A stretch of DNA of 64,000 bases from Echinarachnius parma (GCA_037951105.1 JBAMJV010008826.1:57501-121500), one strand, 5' to 3'; shown: positions 21,019 to 31,694, counted from the stretch's first letter. Numbers and translations: made by a program. The notes: a model not told the origin generated them from the letters alone.

Positions 21019-22415
21019 ACCTCGGCAAAATTGCAACATGGGATTTTTCTTCGAAACTTTGTTCAGGAAACTCCCCTGAACTACATACTGAAAGTCATAA
21101 AAAATCGAAGCTGGTGTAAGTTGTTTAATTTGCATTATAAATAATGAGCTAATTTGCATAATTGTGAATTAAGGTTAGGGGTCATTTGCAAGTGCCATAC
21201 GGGCAAAACCCTGAAATCTAAGATGGCTACTCCTAATTTGCATATTTATAAATATTATTGGTTTTCAGTGGCTATACAGCCTCTAATAAGCAATAATTAC
21301 AGTTTTGTTTTCTTCAATCATGTTCTAAATGTGTATTAAAGATACTTCAGCTTGGTTGCCGCCTTGGCAACCTCTAGCAATGCATGAAATTCGCATAATT
21401 CAATTATTTTAACAATTTGCATATTCCCAGAAATCAGGTAAAATCGTGGATAGTGTAAACCCAGAAGTTAAAAAAGACGAGAAACACCAGTTTTCCAAGG
21501 TTTTTGGGGGCAGGTAATCCATTTATGATACCTAATTCGACGTATCACCTTGTCAACCCACATAAATACAAGATGGCCGCCTTTGGCATTTTAAAGGAGA
21601 TAATTCTATTTGCCACTTAAACGGCATTGAGTGTATACTTTTTGTACTGTTAGTAACCAACTACATTGAAATGCAAGTATTCTAATTGCTAATTTCAATA
21701 ATTGAGAGTCCAAAAATTGTAATGTCGTTCTAATATAACCAAAATAATGAATTCGTGTATCATTACATGTGTAATTTGGGGAGCAGCCATTTTGGATTTA
21801 AGAAGGTTGCCATGGTGCTATACGGAAATAAGTATAACAAATGGACTTGTTGCCCCAAAAAGCCTTGGAAAAGTATGTATAACTTGTAATTTTTACTTTC
21901 CGGGTTCCCAATATACTCAATTTGTGGGAATATGCAAATTAGGTAAATAACCCAATTATGCATGTTATATGCATTGCTAGAGGTTGCCAAGGTGGCAACT
22001 AATCTGAAATATCTTCACTACATATTTAGAACATGAATGAAAAATAATAATCTGGAATTATTGCTTATTAGAGGCTGTAACCACTGAAAACTAATAATAT
22101 TAAGAAATATGCAAATTAGGGACAGCCATCTTGGTTTTTCGGGCGGTGCCTATACGGCACTTGTAAATCAGCACCGTTAATGAATTCCTTGCCCTAAATT
22201 ACCCTAGAATAATCGTTTTCATCATTATCATACTATTCCTAGATAGAAAATGACCCCTCACATTTCAGAAATATGCAAATTAACTAATTACATTTCTAAT
22301 GCAAATTAAACCACTTTTCCTAGCTTCAATTTCTTAAGACTTTTATTATGTTGTTCAGGGGAGTTTCCTGAATAGAATTCCGAAGAAAATTCCCATGTTG
22401 CAATTTTGCCGAGGT
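21019..22415. mobile_element. 1.4-kb fold-back element
   Basis: Ends are ACCTCGGCAAAATTGCAACA and the reverse complement TGTTGCAATTTTGCCGAGGT. Matching inverted blocks continue inwards on both sides: AGGGGAGTTTCCTG, AATTTGCATAT, AAGATGGCTAC, CAGCCTCTAATAAGCAATAA, GGTTGCC..GGCAACCTCTAGCAATGCAT and AAGCCTTGGAAAA. The centre lies near 21717, so each arm is about 650 bp with scattered differences. It encodes no transposase. Confidence 0.88.
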
Positions 22416-22429
22416 CAAGACCCAGGGGC

Positions 22430-22600
22430 GGATCTAGCTTTTTGCTAAGGGCGGGGTTTGACCCAATGACGATGCGGAGCATCGTCCACGAGCCGTGAAG
22501 CGGCGAAGTCCGAGTCGCGTAGCGGCGAGGCGATTTTTGTTGGCTATTTGGCTAAGGGGGGGTTTGACCCAATGACGATGCGGATACTGTGTGGGTCTGG
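22430..22600 (+). repeat. Tandem pair of GGGTTTGACCCAATGACGATG
   Basis: GGGTTTGACCCAATGACGAT is found at about 22457 and again at about 22560 with GATGCGGA after both. Between them lie AGCATCGTCCACGAGCCG and GCGGCGAGGCG words. Non-coding. Confidence 0.6.
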
Positions 22601-22646
22601 ACTACTATGTCACCATCATGCAATAACACCGTAACCACCACCGCCG

Positions 22647-22994
22647 CGTCTTTTTGCACGGCGACGGGAGTGCGGCTACGGGAGATTTAAATTAGCTGTG
22701 ACCGTCCCCGTACTCTGGCTATCGTCGCGATCTATTTGCAGTTTCGCAGTGAAGATATCGGTAGTTCGCGGAACGTCTCCTTGCTCGAGTGACCAAGCGC
22801 GCTGATTGGCTGACCTCTGGCTGACCCATTGAAGTAAGGGCTTACCAGACCGCTCCTTAGTAGCTGTACACATTACGCTATTTCGGCCAACTACCGTCGT
22901 AGGTTTGGACGATACGCGGAAATTTTCGCTCTGAGTGCGACCCCCCGCTAAGATTAGTGTTGTAGCCGCACTCCCGTCGCCGTGCGAAAAGACG
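22647..22994. mobile_element. 348-bp element with 33-bp inverted ends
   Basis: Left 22647-22679 (CGTCTTTTTGCACGGCGACG, continuing to GTGCGGCTAC) and right 22962-22994 are reverse complements with one mismatch. The interior is CpG-rich; the 65-codon - strand frame inside has no resemblance to a known protein. Non-autonomous by structure. Confidence 0.85.
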
Positions 22995-23394
22995 AATCCG
23001 CAGAGTAAGCAAATACATTAACTACCTCAACCATTATCACAACAACACCAGTTCACCACCACCACCGATTATGGTTTACTAACACCATAACTAGCTCAAA
23101 CACTTCACATCAGGCATATTAGGTCTACCACCATAACCACCGCTAACACCGCAATAACTATTACCACATGTACCGATGATGTATCGGGGAGGGCGCTAGT
23201 ACACATTATCAAACATTGATCATTGACGCGAACTCATAACTTGTGCATTTCTGTTTACATTCTAAAGCTGAACCATTCACTTGATAACCATAATAGTGTC
23301 ATTCCACTTGTGGAAGTGATGGATCACCGCCCGATGTATTCCTCGTGATTAAACACATCCCCTCTCTGTTTGCATCTCTCTATCAAATTTGTGT

Positions 23395-23450
23395 ATCAAA
23401 TTTGTAAAAAGCGCTATATAAATAAGGTTATTATTATTATTATTGTTTAA
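23395..23450 (+). repeat. 3' tail of a LINE or SINE
   Basis: AAAAAGCGCTATATAAATAA followed by (TTA)n is the same type of tail as that of the CR1/L2-like LINE at 59020-59061 (GTGCGCTTTATAAATATT with an ATT run). Confidence 0.6.
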
Positions 23451-23576
23451 ATTATTTATCAAAATCAACAGTTGTTATAACCATGCAAAAACCAATAACT
23501 GTAATTACGTAGTTTTATGATTAAAAGAAGAATTGGCAAAGAGAATTAAGGGGTTTCTGGGACGAGCACCGTCTAG

Positions 23577-23653
23577 GGTTTTCTAAAGCTCAGTCGGTAG
23601 AGCACCAGTCTAGCAATCTGGAGGTCTCGGGTTCGAATCCCGTTGGAATCCCA
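23577..23653 (+). tRNA. tRNA-Ala(AGC)-like sequence, probable pseudogene or SINE head
   Basis: An A-box-like AAGCTCAGTCGGTAGAGC, an anticodon stem-loop CCAGTCTAGCAATCTGG with anticodon AGC, and a perfect B box GGTTCGAATCC are present, and GGTTTTC can pair with GGAATCC as acceptor. Extra bases between acceptor and D-stem and a U-U in the anticodon stem argue against a working tRNA. It is flanked by an inverted pair (GATTAAAAGAAG and CTTCTTTTAATC). Confidence 0.5.
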
Positions 23654-23726
23654 TTTTCTTTGCCTTCTTTTAATCACAATATATTTCTGGTCAGTTTCCC
23701 TATATGTTTGAATTACGTAGTTTTAT

Positions 23727-24646
23727 GTTAAAAGAAGACTTTATTGGCGAAATCTATACTTTGATAATTCAAATCATGATTTTAGAAAACCATTCCATAC
23801 AAATAGATCATTTGAAACCTTTAACTTTTCCCATGTTTGATTTTTAAAAAACATAAATAATCAACGAGTAATGGAACGATCCTCAAAATCCAATACGTCA
23901 CTGATGCCAAACTATACGTTTCTCGTAAAAATCACCGTATGCCAATCTACTAAGTAAAACCATATATGAAATATAAATATATTAATTCATCATTTTCTTC
24001 CTATTTGCTCACTACAAAAATAGACAAGAACATTACAAATAATGTCCGCAATATCAACAATAAAAGTATCCGAAATGTGGTGGTTTTCCTAATACAATCT
24101 TTAGCAAATTACAACAAAATTGGTAACTCCGCACGTGTCCTCATAGACCCCCGTTTATGGAGCACACGCATTACATAAACAGACATAAAACGTGAAAGAA
24201 AGTAATTTACTTCGCAATTCTTAGTTAATCAATTGAACTAACAAACGAGATTTGTTTACTTTAAAAAAAGGGATCAGTTTGTACGGGCCAAGAAATCGAA
24301 TTTTTCGAATACATCCTTGTCATGCTTGTCCGAGCTTTGGCGTATTCACGATCGATACGGTACAGCAGTTCACAAAGGGTAATTGTGCGCGAACAACTGA
24401 GTACAAAGGTCATGCCCGTACGTAAAGCGAGCACACAATCATAGTTTGGCTTCAATGACGTCACGACATCCGAGCAGATGAGTTCATTATGTAAACACAA
24501 AAACAGGTACTTTTGAAAAACAAAAAAAGTCAAATGCAGACTTTATTGGAGGTTATAGATTTGAAATTTTTGTGGAGATCAACCTTTGAGGGTATACAGA
24601 ACAACATATATTTTTTAAATTCGTCAATAAAGTCTTCTTTTAAGAT
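23727..24646. mobile_element. About 0.9-kb element with TTAAAAGAAGACTTTATTG ends
   Basis: TTAAAAGAAGACTTTATTG at 23727 and its reverse complement at 24627-24646 bracket the segment. A 90-codon - strand frame (24261-24533) inside has no known domain. The same half-motif (GACTTTATTGGAGG) recurs internally at 24539. Confidence 0.6.
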
Positions 24647-24901
24647 ACCATCACATAACACACAATATTATTTTTAATGAGGATACATAATTCAGAATTT
24701 AATAATCTTTAAATATTAACTTATTCATTGCCTACGAAGGTATATTTTTGAAAACAAGGATAAAAGCATCCCCTTTTATTTCACCAATTTGATTGTTTTT
24801 CAACAGGTTCAATCACAACGATCTTAAATTGGTCAAAATGATAGTAACTTATTCAGTTGTTGCAATACAACCCTTCAAATGGCAAAATAGCAAAGAAAAT
24901 T

Positions 24902-24975
24902 GAGCTCTGCCAGGAATCGACCCTAGATCTCAAGATGGCTAGACCGTGCTCTAACCATTGAGCTATATAAGACCC
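24902..24975 (-). tRNA. Second tRNA-Ala(AGC)-like sequence
   Basis: Read on the - strand: TAGCTCAATGGTTAGAGC, then a loop with CTAGCCA (AGC anticodon) and a B-box-like GGGTCGATTCC with one mismatch. Followed by GCAATTTTCTTTGC-like sequence as in the copy at 23577, so the two may be copies of one tRNA-derived repeat in opposite orientations. Confidence 0.45.
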
Positions 24976-25146
24976 TTTTGATGATGGTCCTTTCCAGAAA
25001 CACTATTCAATGCTCGTGCCGGACAGAAGCTATAGAAACTGGTCTGAAATCCGAAGAGTTCGATTCTGACGAAGTCCAATTTTCCTGCCTCATGTTTAAT
25101 TTTGTAATTTTTAATTTTGGGCAGTTTCCTCAAAGTTAGAAATTAC

Positions 25147-25625
25147 TTAAAGGGATAGTTGGGTTTTGGTATAGAGGGCGCTACACATAATCATTTTGTG
25201 TGAGATAATGAAAAACTGATTGTCAAATTCGAAAGAGCGTACAATATTTCGTCAAAAATCGGTTCAGAAATGGCTAAAATATCCATAAACATAAACATTT
25301 ATAATAATTTTGGGGCCCGACAATTATTCGATAATTTTGAACCAGCCGTTACATTTTTTTTAATGCTTCCTCTTTTTAAAAAAATTACGAAAGGTTGATT
25401 ATCTCTCTATCTTATCACTATTTCAGGAAAACATCACATGCACAATATTTCAATTGAAATGGTTGAAACCGATGAGTGTATAGAGACCGCCCTCTTGGGT
25501 TTTAACGGCTCTTTTTTTAATGATACAGGCTTTTTACGTTGTCATTTGTAATTTGTTTGTATTCCTTTCGAGCATGGCGGAGTAAAAACTGTACTCTCTT
25601 TACCAGAACTCAACTATCCCTTTAA
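25147..25625 (+). mobile_element. Family M element, complete
   Basis: From TTAAAGGGATAGTTGGGTTT to AGAACTCAACTATCCCTTTAA, 479 bp, with TTAA at both edges. This is the cleanest short copy and defines the ends of the family. Non-coding. Confidence 0.9.
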
Positions 25626-26044
25626 TACAAACAGCTTATTACTTTGCGGGATCCCTCGCACTTTCCCCAAGTTGAAATTATATCCGTCGGGTTTGTGTCA
25701 GGTTCATATTGAGTTTGAGTTTATTGTTTTCATATTCACACACTATTTGTACAACATAATCATGATAATGTAACATAATAATTATAATCAATACAACATA
25801 ATTACAGAATAACTTAAATTAAGTAATTCCTACAAATTGAATGTTTTGTTATTCAATATTATTTCAACATCCCTTTTCTTAATATTAATTCAGTAGATGA
25901 GGGAAAATTTAAGATTTGCCGTAAAATGAAATAATTTCTTACAGGTTGATAAGGAAAGCCATCGCATTTCTTTGAGAATTTGAAGAAAGTACCCACAGCT
26001 AGACAAAACAATGTCGAACAATCACATTTTGTTTTAATATACTC

Positions 26045-26230
26045 TATTGGCCAACGCATCCCTTTTAAATTCCCGAAACGTGATGAAATAGAGTAAAATG
26101 TGAAATACACAAATCGTGCCAAGTGCTGAGAGTAGGTTTCATTAGATCCCAGATGTAGAATAACCTGTTATCGATCTCATGTGGATCTATGTGAAGAAAA
26201 AACATGCATTTCTGGAACAAATCTGTAATA
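26045..26230 (+). repeat. Left part of duplication unit A upstream of lectin locus 2
   Basis: TATTGGCCAACGCATCCCTT, then AAATCGTGCCAAG and GATGTAGAA match 31695-31805 in order. With 31152-31694 it makes one unit of an old tandem duplication that was later split by the 4.9-kb nest at 26231-31151. Confidence 0.75.
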
Positions 26231-26274
26231 TTAAAGGGATAGTTGAGTTTTGGTATAGACCCAGGTAGCAAGCC

Positions 26275-26790
26275 AACGTTGGTCCAACGTTGGACCAACG
26301 TTGTCCAATTTTTTCGGCAACGTTGGTCCAACGTTGTCCGGCAACGTTGGACCAACGTTGCTTGCGTACGCCCAAACAACGCTGCTCCAACGTTGGCGAA
26401 AACAAAATACCAACGTTGGATCAACGTTGGTCCATCGTTGGAAAGTTGTCATTTGTCAACGTTGGACCAACGCTTTTCCAACGTTGATCCAAGGTTGGTA
26501 TTTTGTATTCGCCAACGTTGGAGCAGCGTTGGTTGGGCGTACGCAAACGTTGATCCAACGTCAAAGCAACATGTGTCCAACAAGCATCCACCATATTTCC
26601 AACAAGCATCCAACATGTCTCCAACACTCATCCAACAAGCATCCAACATGTCTCCAACAAGCATCCAACATGTCTCCAACAAGCATCCAACGTTGGTCCA
26701 GCGTAATTCACCAACATTTCTCCAACGTTGGTCCAACGTTGATCCAACGTTGGTCCAACGTTGGTCCAACATTGGACCAACGTCTCACCG
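26275..26790. repeat. CCAACGTTGG array with 21-bp subarray
   Basis: Units of CCAACGTTGG plus T or A (11 bp) alternate with spacers. CGTACGCCCAAACAACGC at 26366 is inverted at 26526-26543, with GCTGCTCCAACGTTGGCG and AAAATACCAACGTTGG also mirrored. At 26568-26690 CAACATGTCTCCAACAAGCAT repeats at 21-bp steps. Several frames on both strands stay open here only because of the repeat. Confidence 0.9.
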
Positions 26791-26799
26791 TACTAAAAA

Positions 26800-27400
26800 A
26801 ATTAAATTAATATTCATATGACACGCCTATTGGTGATATCTAGAACATCCTATCCTAGCTTTCCCTTTACCTAAGACTAACCCTAACCCTATTCCTAGTC
26901 CTATTCCTATCCATATAGTCCTATTCCTATTCCTACACTCACTACATCTACATCATCCACTCAGCTTTATATAACCTAGCTTCTGTGTTAATATTTGTTT
27001 GATGGTTGGTATTTCGATAAAGTTGAATGTTTGGATAAAGTTTTAAGAATTTACACAAATACATCATGGAAACAAACCTTTAGAATGTTTTTGTAGATAA
27101 ATAACTTACATATATTTCAAATAATGAGTAAATAATAACATTGGATTCATTCTGAACAATCAAATAACATGATTATTAATGCTTTTTGCAGTCAATGATA
27201 ACCACTCATGAATATTCATGAATAATAACCAACGTTCATCCAACGTTGAACCAACGTTGATCCAACGATGGCATACATCCTGCTTTCAGCAGCTAATTTT
27301 AAATCCTTTTATTATGCAAGGGGGTTTTGACCACCTGTGCTACGAGTAAAAAAAATTACCTTTTCTAACATAACAGCTACATGTAGTGAACAACAGATGT
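26800..27400. other. Non-repetitive interior of the CCAACGTTGG element
   Basis: AT-rich, with a short ACCCTAACCCTATTCC stretch near 26880 that is too short and impure to be telomeric, and a few CCAACGTTGA units at 27230-27270. No gene. Confidence 0.5.
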
Positions 27401-27528
27401 GAAATGTTGGATTCTCGTTGGATTAACGAGCGTTTCACTGTGGGTTACCGATGTCGATCCAACGTTGCTCTAACGAGATTGTCCAACCTCCATTTCACTT
27501 TGAGTTACCGATGTTGATCCATCGTTGG

Positions 27529-28553
27529 TGTTGTAATATAATACAAGTAGGCGAAATGCCATGTGTAACTCTGGCATAACAATAATAAATACTGGTAAAT
27601 TACAAACTTGAGTGTCAGGGTAGACTACCCGACACCCAGAAGATGGAACCAGGGGATTATTCTGCCCCTTTCGTACGGTTGTCATCCCCCATGTAAGACC
27701 GACATTTACCTTATGCAAAATGGTTTAACGTGCTAGTGCCAGGGTGGACTACCCAACGCCTAGATGATACCAAGGGATTATTCTGCCCTAAATGGTATTC
27801 ATCTCTATCACAAATCTAATCTATCCGGGGGTCTGAGAGTAGACGTCGAAGTGGGTAGCGCCTGTCACGTTCTTGCGAGGGCGGCTTCACCTCACTCCAG
27901 CACGCTTCTGGGAACTCCGTTTCCTCGTTTACTGGAACATGGATGTTACCTTCAGGTGCGCGACGCTTCTTTAGATGATGTCTGTTCCGGCGATACCGCC
28001 CACCTTTCTCACTCTGGATGTGGTACGAGCGGGGCGTTGAATCTTGAGTTGTCACTACGCCAGGTTTCCATTCTTTTCCCACTTGGTAGTACACACGTTC
28101 TCCAGACTTCAACACCGGCAGCGACTTGGCACCCTGATCATAGTATCGCTTCTGCCTCTTCTGGAGCTCTTTCTTCCTACTAGCTATGCACCGTTGATAA
28201 CGAACAGTACAGTTCTCAATAAAGCGTTTTCTGGATGGTATATCCGGTCACACATCAACCGTGAAGCTCGCCTCCCAAAATGGATTCAAATTAGCATTTC
28301 TACAACACAGGTCATGGCGAATCGAATCAGACATACAGTCACTTTCACTTCAGACACCATGTTGTAATATAATACAAGTAGGCACACGAGTATAGTTGAA
28401 AGCTTACTTTATTAACTGCTTGTAGATCGATGGCCCAACTCATACATGGTCTCTTGACACCCGATAATATACATATCGATCCTATATGGTAATTCACCGG
28501 GGATGGCGCACTTCTATTTATGATTGTAATTCTACTTGAGTCCGCTCATTACT
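27529..28553 (-). mobile_element. Internally deleted Ty3/gypsy-type LTR remnant
   Basis: On the - strand an LTR-like segment (28553-28360) with AATAAAG ends in TATTATATTACAACA, directly followed by a primer-site-like TGGTGTCTGAAGTG (28359-28346). Next comes an integrase C-terminal relic and, at the far edge, the LTR-end word CCTACTTGTATTATATTACA again (27529-27550). The two LTR-like edges share only about 24 bp, so the left one is incomplete or replaced. Possible GTTGG target duplication, but that word is common in the host array. A 55-bp stretch (27617-27672) recurs at 27737-27790. Confidence 0.65.
27816..28213 (-). pseudogene. Integrase C-terminal relic of a gypsy-type element
   Basis: The - strand frame, extended upstream of its first methionine, reads KRYYDQGAKSLPVLKSGERV, then GKEWKPGVV, PRSYHI and YRRNRHHLKKR before a stop at 27816. 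This is the SH3-like end of Ty3/gypsy integrases (LKPGxxVxxxxxxxWxxGxVxxxxxPRSYxVxxxxGxxYRRNRxHL). The catalytic core and all of RT are absent; the PBS-like leader joins the integrase tail directly. Confidence 0.75.
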
Positions 28554-30416
28554 GTTGGTCTAACGAGATTGTCCAACGTCTTTTTCACTGCGAATTACCG
28601 ATGTTGATCCAACGTTGGTCCAACGAGATTGTCCAACGTCTTTTTCACTGCGAGGTACCGATGTTGGTCCAGCGTTGCTCCAACGAGATTGTCCAACGTC
28701 AATTTCACTGCGAGTTACCGATGTTGGTCCACCGTTGGTCCAACGAGATTGTCCAACGTCCATTTCACTGCGAGTTACCGATGTTGGTCCAACGTTGGTC
28801 CAACGAGATTGTCCAACGTCTTCTTCACTGCGAGTTACCGATGTTGGTCCAACGTTGGTCCAACAAGATTGTACAACGTCCATTTCACTGCGAATTACCG
28901 ATGTTGGTCCAACGTTGGGCTAACGAGATTGTCCAACGTCTTTTTCACTGCGAGTTACTGATGTTGGTCCAACGAGATTGTCCAACGTCTTTTTCACTGC
29001 GAGTTACCGATGTTGATCTAACGTTGGTCCAACGAGATTGTCCAACGACTATTTCACTGCAAGTTACCGATGTTGGTGCAACGTTGGTCCAACGAGATTG
29101 TCCAACGTCAATTTCACTGCGAGTTACCGATGTTGGTCCAACGTTGGTCCAACGTTGGTCCAACAAGATTGTCCGACGTCTTTTTCACTGCGAGTTACCG
29201 ATGTTGGTCCAACGTTGGTCCAACAAGATTGTCCAACGTCCATTTCACTGCGAGTTACCGATGTTGGTCCAACGTTGGTCCAACGAGATTGTCCGACGTC
29301 TTTTTCACTGCGAGTTACCGATGTTGGTCCAACGTTGGTCCAACAAGATTGTCCAACGTCCATTTCACTGCGAGTTACCGATGTTGGTCCAATGTTGGTC
29401 CAACGAGATTGTCCAACGTCTTTTTCACTGCGAGTTACCGATGTTGGTCCAACGTTGGTCCAACGAGATTGTCCAACGTCTTTTTCACTGCGAGTTACCG
29501 ATGTTGATCCAACGTTGGTCCAACAAGATTGTCCAACGTCCATTTCACTGCGAGTTACCGATGTTGGTCCAATGTTGATCCAACAAGATTGTCCAACGTC
29601 TTTTTCACTGCGAGTTACCGATGTTGGTCCAACGTTGGTCCAACGAGATTGTCCAACGTCTTTTTCACTGCGAGTTACCGATGTTGATCCAACGTTAGTC
29701 CAACGAAATTGTCCAACGTCTATTTCACTGCGAGTTAACGATGTTGATCCAACGTTGGTCCAACGAGATTGTCCAACTTCTTTTTTACTGCGAGTTACCG
29801 ATGTTGGTCCAACGTTGATCCAACGAGATTGTCCAACGTCCAACGGGTTCCAACGAGTTTGCAAGTTTCCGACGTTGGTCCAACGTTGGCTTGCTACCTG
29901 GGGAGGGCGCTGCACGAAAAAATGTTTTGTGAGGTAATGAGTGTCAAATTTGAAAGAGCATACAATTTTAACGGCATAATAGACTTAATTTGATCAAAAC
30001 CAGTTCAGAGACGGCTGAAATATCCATGAATATAACCATTCGTAATTATTGTATTAGGGTCCAACAATAATTCAATAATTTGAACCAGCCGTTGGAAAAA
30101 AAATGCTTACACTTTTCAAAAATTTACATTAGATGTTTTTCAATAGTTGATGATCTCTCTATTCTAATAATTATTTTGAACAAACATCACATGCACAATT
30201 TTTTATTGAAATTTGTTGAAACCAATGAGTTTTATAGAGCACCCTCTTGAGTTTTAACGACTCCTTTTGACCGATAACAGGCTTTTGACTTAGTCGGTTG
30301 TAATTTATTATATCTTTCGAGCCTGGTGGAGTTCTATCTATTAGTTTGTAATGTAATGGTGCAGGTTTTGCTTACTAATATTCAGTTTGATCAAAACTAT
30401 ACTCTCTTAAAGGTTG

Positions 30417-31128
30417 GCTGACAAGAAAACTACCTAACAATTGTGTTTTACTGTATCTAAGGTAGATTGTCATGAAGATTACTAATAAAAACATATTTTC
30501 CGCGTCGGAAAACCCAGTAAAATAAAAAAATCAACTTTTAAATTCACTTTTAGTAAACCCCGTAAAAAAATTGAGTCCGAGCGAAGAAAAATGACGTCAT
30601 CTTTGTGACGTCACATGCAGGCAATCGCAGTATAGCTCGGTCATATACGTACACGCTGAGTGCAATACTCACGTTGACAGAGAGATGTTATTTCGATTTT
30701 TTTTCAATATTTGCAAACATTTGTTAAAGTTTATATCATGGACGATCTACACTCAGATGTGTTGCTGCAAGCTGCTATAATTCATTTCTTATGAATTTTC
30801 AGTTAAGCCCCAATTTACAAGCAAAAAACGAGTTCATTTTACAAGCAAATCATAGGCTCTGCATGTAAACCATGCACATTCCTCTGTGTTGCGGTCTGCT
30901 TGTGATGTCATGATCCGGGTTGCACGTGCGCACATTCCCGCTCCGCTCTAAATTGCTTTTTTAGCAGTATGGAACGCCGATGCGAAAACAAGCAAAAAAG
31001 TTGCATGAAATTTACCTTTCCTGCCCAACTTAAGGATTTCTTTTAAAAAAAGAGTGTGGTATATCAATATAGACACATATTTAAAGCTATACACCTGAAT
31101 CAAAGCCGGGATTTCACCATACCTTTAA
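30417..31128 (-). mobile_element. Family X TTAA element, copy 2
   Basis: 712 bp, opened by TTAAAGGTTGGCTGACAAG and closed by ACCATACCTTTAA, with TTAA at each edge. It lies inside family M where other copies read CTCTCTTTACCAG. It is the reverse orientation of copy 1 and shows the empty sites of both insertions found there. Non-coding. Confidence 0.85.
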
Positions 31129-31151
31129 CCCAAACTCAACTATCCCTTTAA

Positions 31152-31694
31152 TCAGGTCCACCGAAACTGATGCAATAAAATGAAAATTGTAAGGAGAAAG
31201 CAATCGTTCAAGAGAGGCAATTGACATGACTACGAACGATCTCGGATGTTTGGCAATCTTTCCTTGATCATTCTATAGGTCAAGAAAAAAAAATGCCAAC
31301 ACTTTCGGGTGGTGCATCCGGTGGTACATTCCCGCATATCTTAGCTATATATTATGAGGATAAAGCTTTATGTTTCTCTGTAAAACACTATTATATTTAT
31401 ATATGATATAAATCTAGCTTTCCTACTGCAACGAAAAGATATTTGCGAATCCCCAATGTTCAACTTTATGTCTATTGATCGGGAGTGAGACAATGTTTGC
31501 ATTTCCTGGCCAAAAATGCTGCACGCAACGGCAGCTGGAAATAGTAATCGGTTATAGACTAAGTGTCAGGTTTTATCATTTCAACCTGGCTCTATTCTCT
31601 CTCTGGTCCCTAGAATAGTATATAACACTGTGCCAAACACTTTTAATGAAATAGTTAAAAAGATAACTCCGTCTTCTGTCGGTGGTTTCCTCCT
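31152..31694 (+). repeat. Right part of duplication unit A: decayed lectin promoter and exon start
   Basis: 31190-31694 matches 31800-32290: GGCAATTGACATGACT, ATGTTCAACTTTATGTCT, CAGCTGGAAATAGTA, CAACCTGGCTCTATTCTCTC and the TATATAA box. It ends in TCCGTCTTCTGTCGGTGGTT, the start of lectin exon 1 with its ATG destroyed, then jumps back to the unit start at 31695. Confidence 0.8.
31667..31694 (+). pseudogene. Lectin exon 1 fragment at the duplication junction
   Basis: TCCGTCTTCTGTCGGTGGTT plus TCCTCCT equals the first codons after the ATG of exon 1 at 9259 and 32266. The ATG is changed, and only about 28 bp remain before the break. Confidence 0.8.

Larger units (their letters stand above)
27400..29870. 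repeat. 60-bp satellite, about 22 copies plus two outlying monomers
   Basis: The unit runs CAACGAGATTGTCCAACGTC, TTTTTCACTGCGAGTTACCG, ATGTTGGTCCAACGTTGGTC. The main array is 28555-29870 with exact 60-bp register except for a shorter unit near 28970 and a 10-bp extra near 29150. Two diverged units lie at 27410-27528, split from the array by the gypsy-type remnant. Variant bases after GTC (TTTTT, CATTT, AATTT) mark unit types; 29160-29279 and 29280-29399 are near-identical two-unit blocks, a sign of recent higher-order expansion. Confidence 0.95.
26271..29909. mobile_element. Element built of CCAACGTTGG repeats with GGTAGCAAGCC ends
   Basis: Left end CCCAGGTAGCAAGCCAACGT, right end ACGTTGGCTTGCTACCTGGG, perfect inverted repeats continuing into CCAACGTTGG arrays. 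It splits the family M word TATAGAGGGCGCT, with GA at both edges as an apparent 2-bp target duplication. The left part (26275-26790) is made of 10-11 bp palindromic units, an inverted pair (26366-26430 against 26478-26543) and a 21-bp repeat; the right part is the 60-bp satellite. A gypsy-type remnant lies inside. No transposase is visible, so it would need one supplied in trans. Confidence 0.82.
26231..31151 (+). mobile_element. Family M element expanded to 4.9 kb by nested insertions
   Basis: Starts TTAAAGGGATAGTTGAGTTT and ends CTCAACTATCCCTTTAA. Family M sequence resumes at 29910 (GAGGGCGCTGCACG, GAGGTAATGAG) and continues to 30416, then from 31129 to the end. The first gap holds the CCAACGTTGG element; the second holds family X copy 2. 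Removing both leaves an ordinary element of about 580 bp. Confidence 0.88.

Noticed and set aside
22676-22873. 65-codon frame inside the 348-bp inverted-repeat element as a transposase
   Set aside because: Far too short and without catalytic motif.
26876-26900. Telomeric repeat
   Set aside because: Only about two CCCTAA units followed by CCTATT variants; too short for an interstitial telomere.
28555-29870. CRISPR-like array
   Set aside because: The unit is conserved over its full 60 bp with no unique spacers, and the genome is plainly animal.
28520-29937. Long frames (352, 299, 263, 145 codons) of 20-residue repeats as protein genes
   Set aside because: They arise on both strands from a stop-free 60-bp satellite and have no promoter, splice or domain support. 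Kept only as a hunting note.
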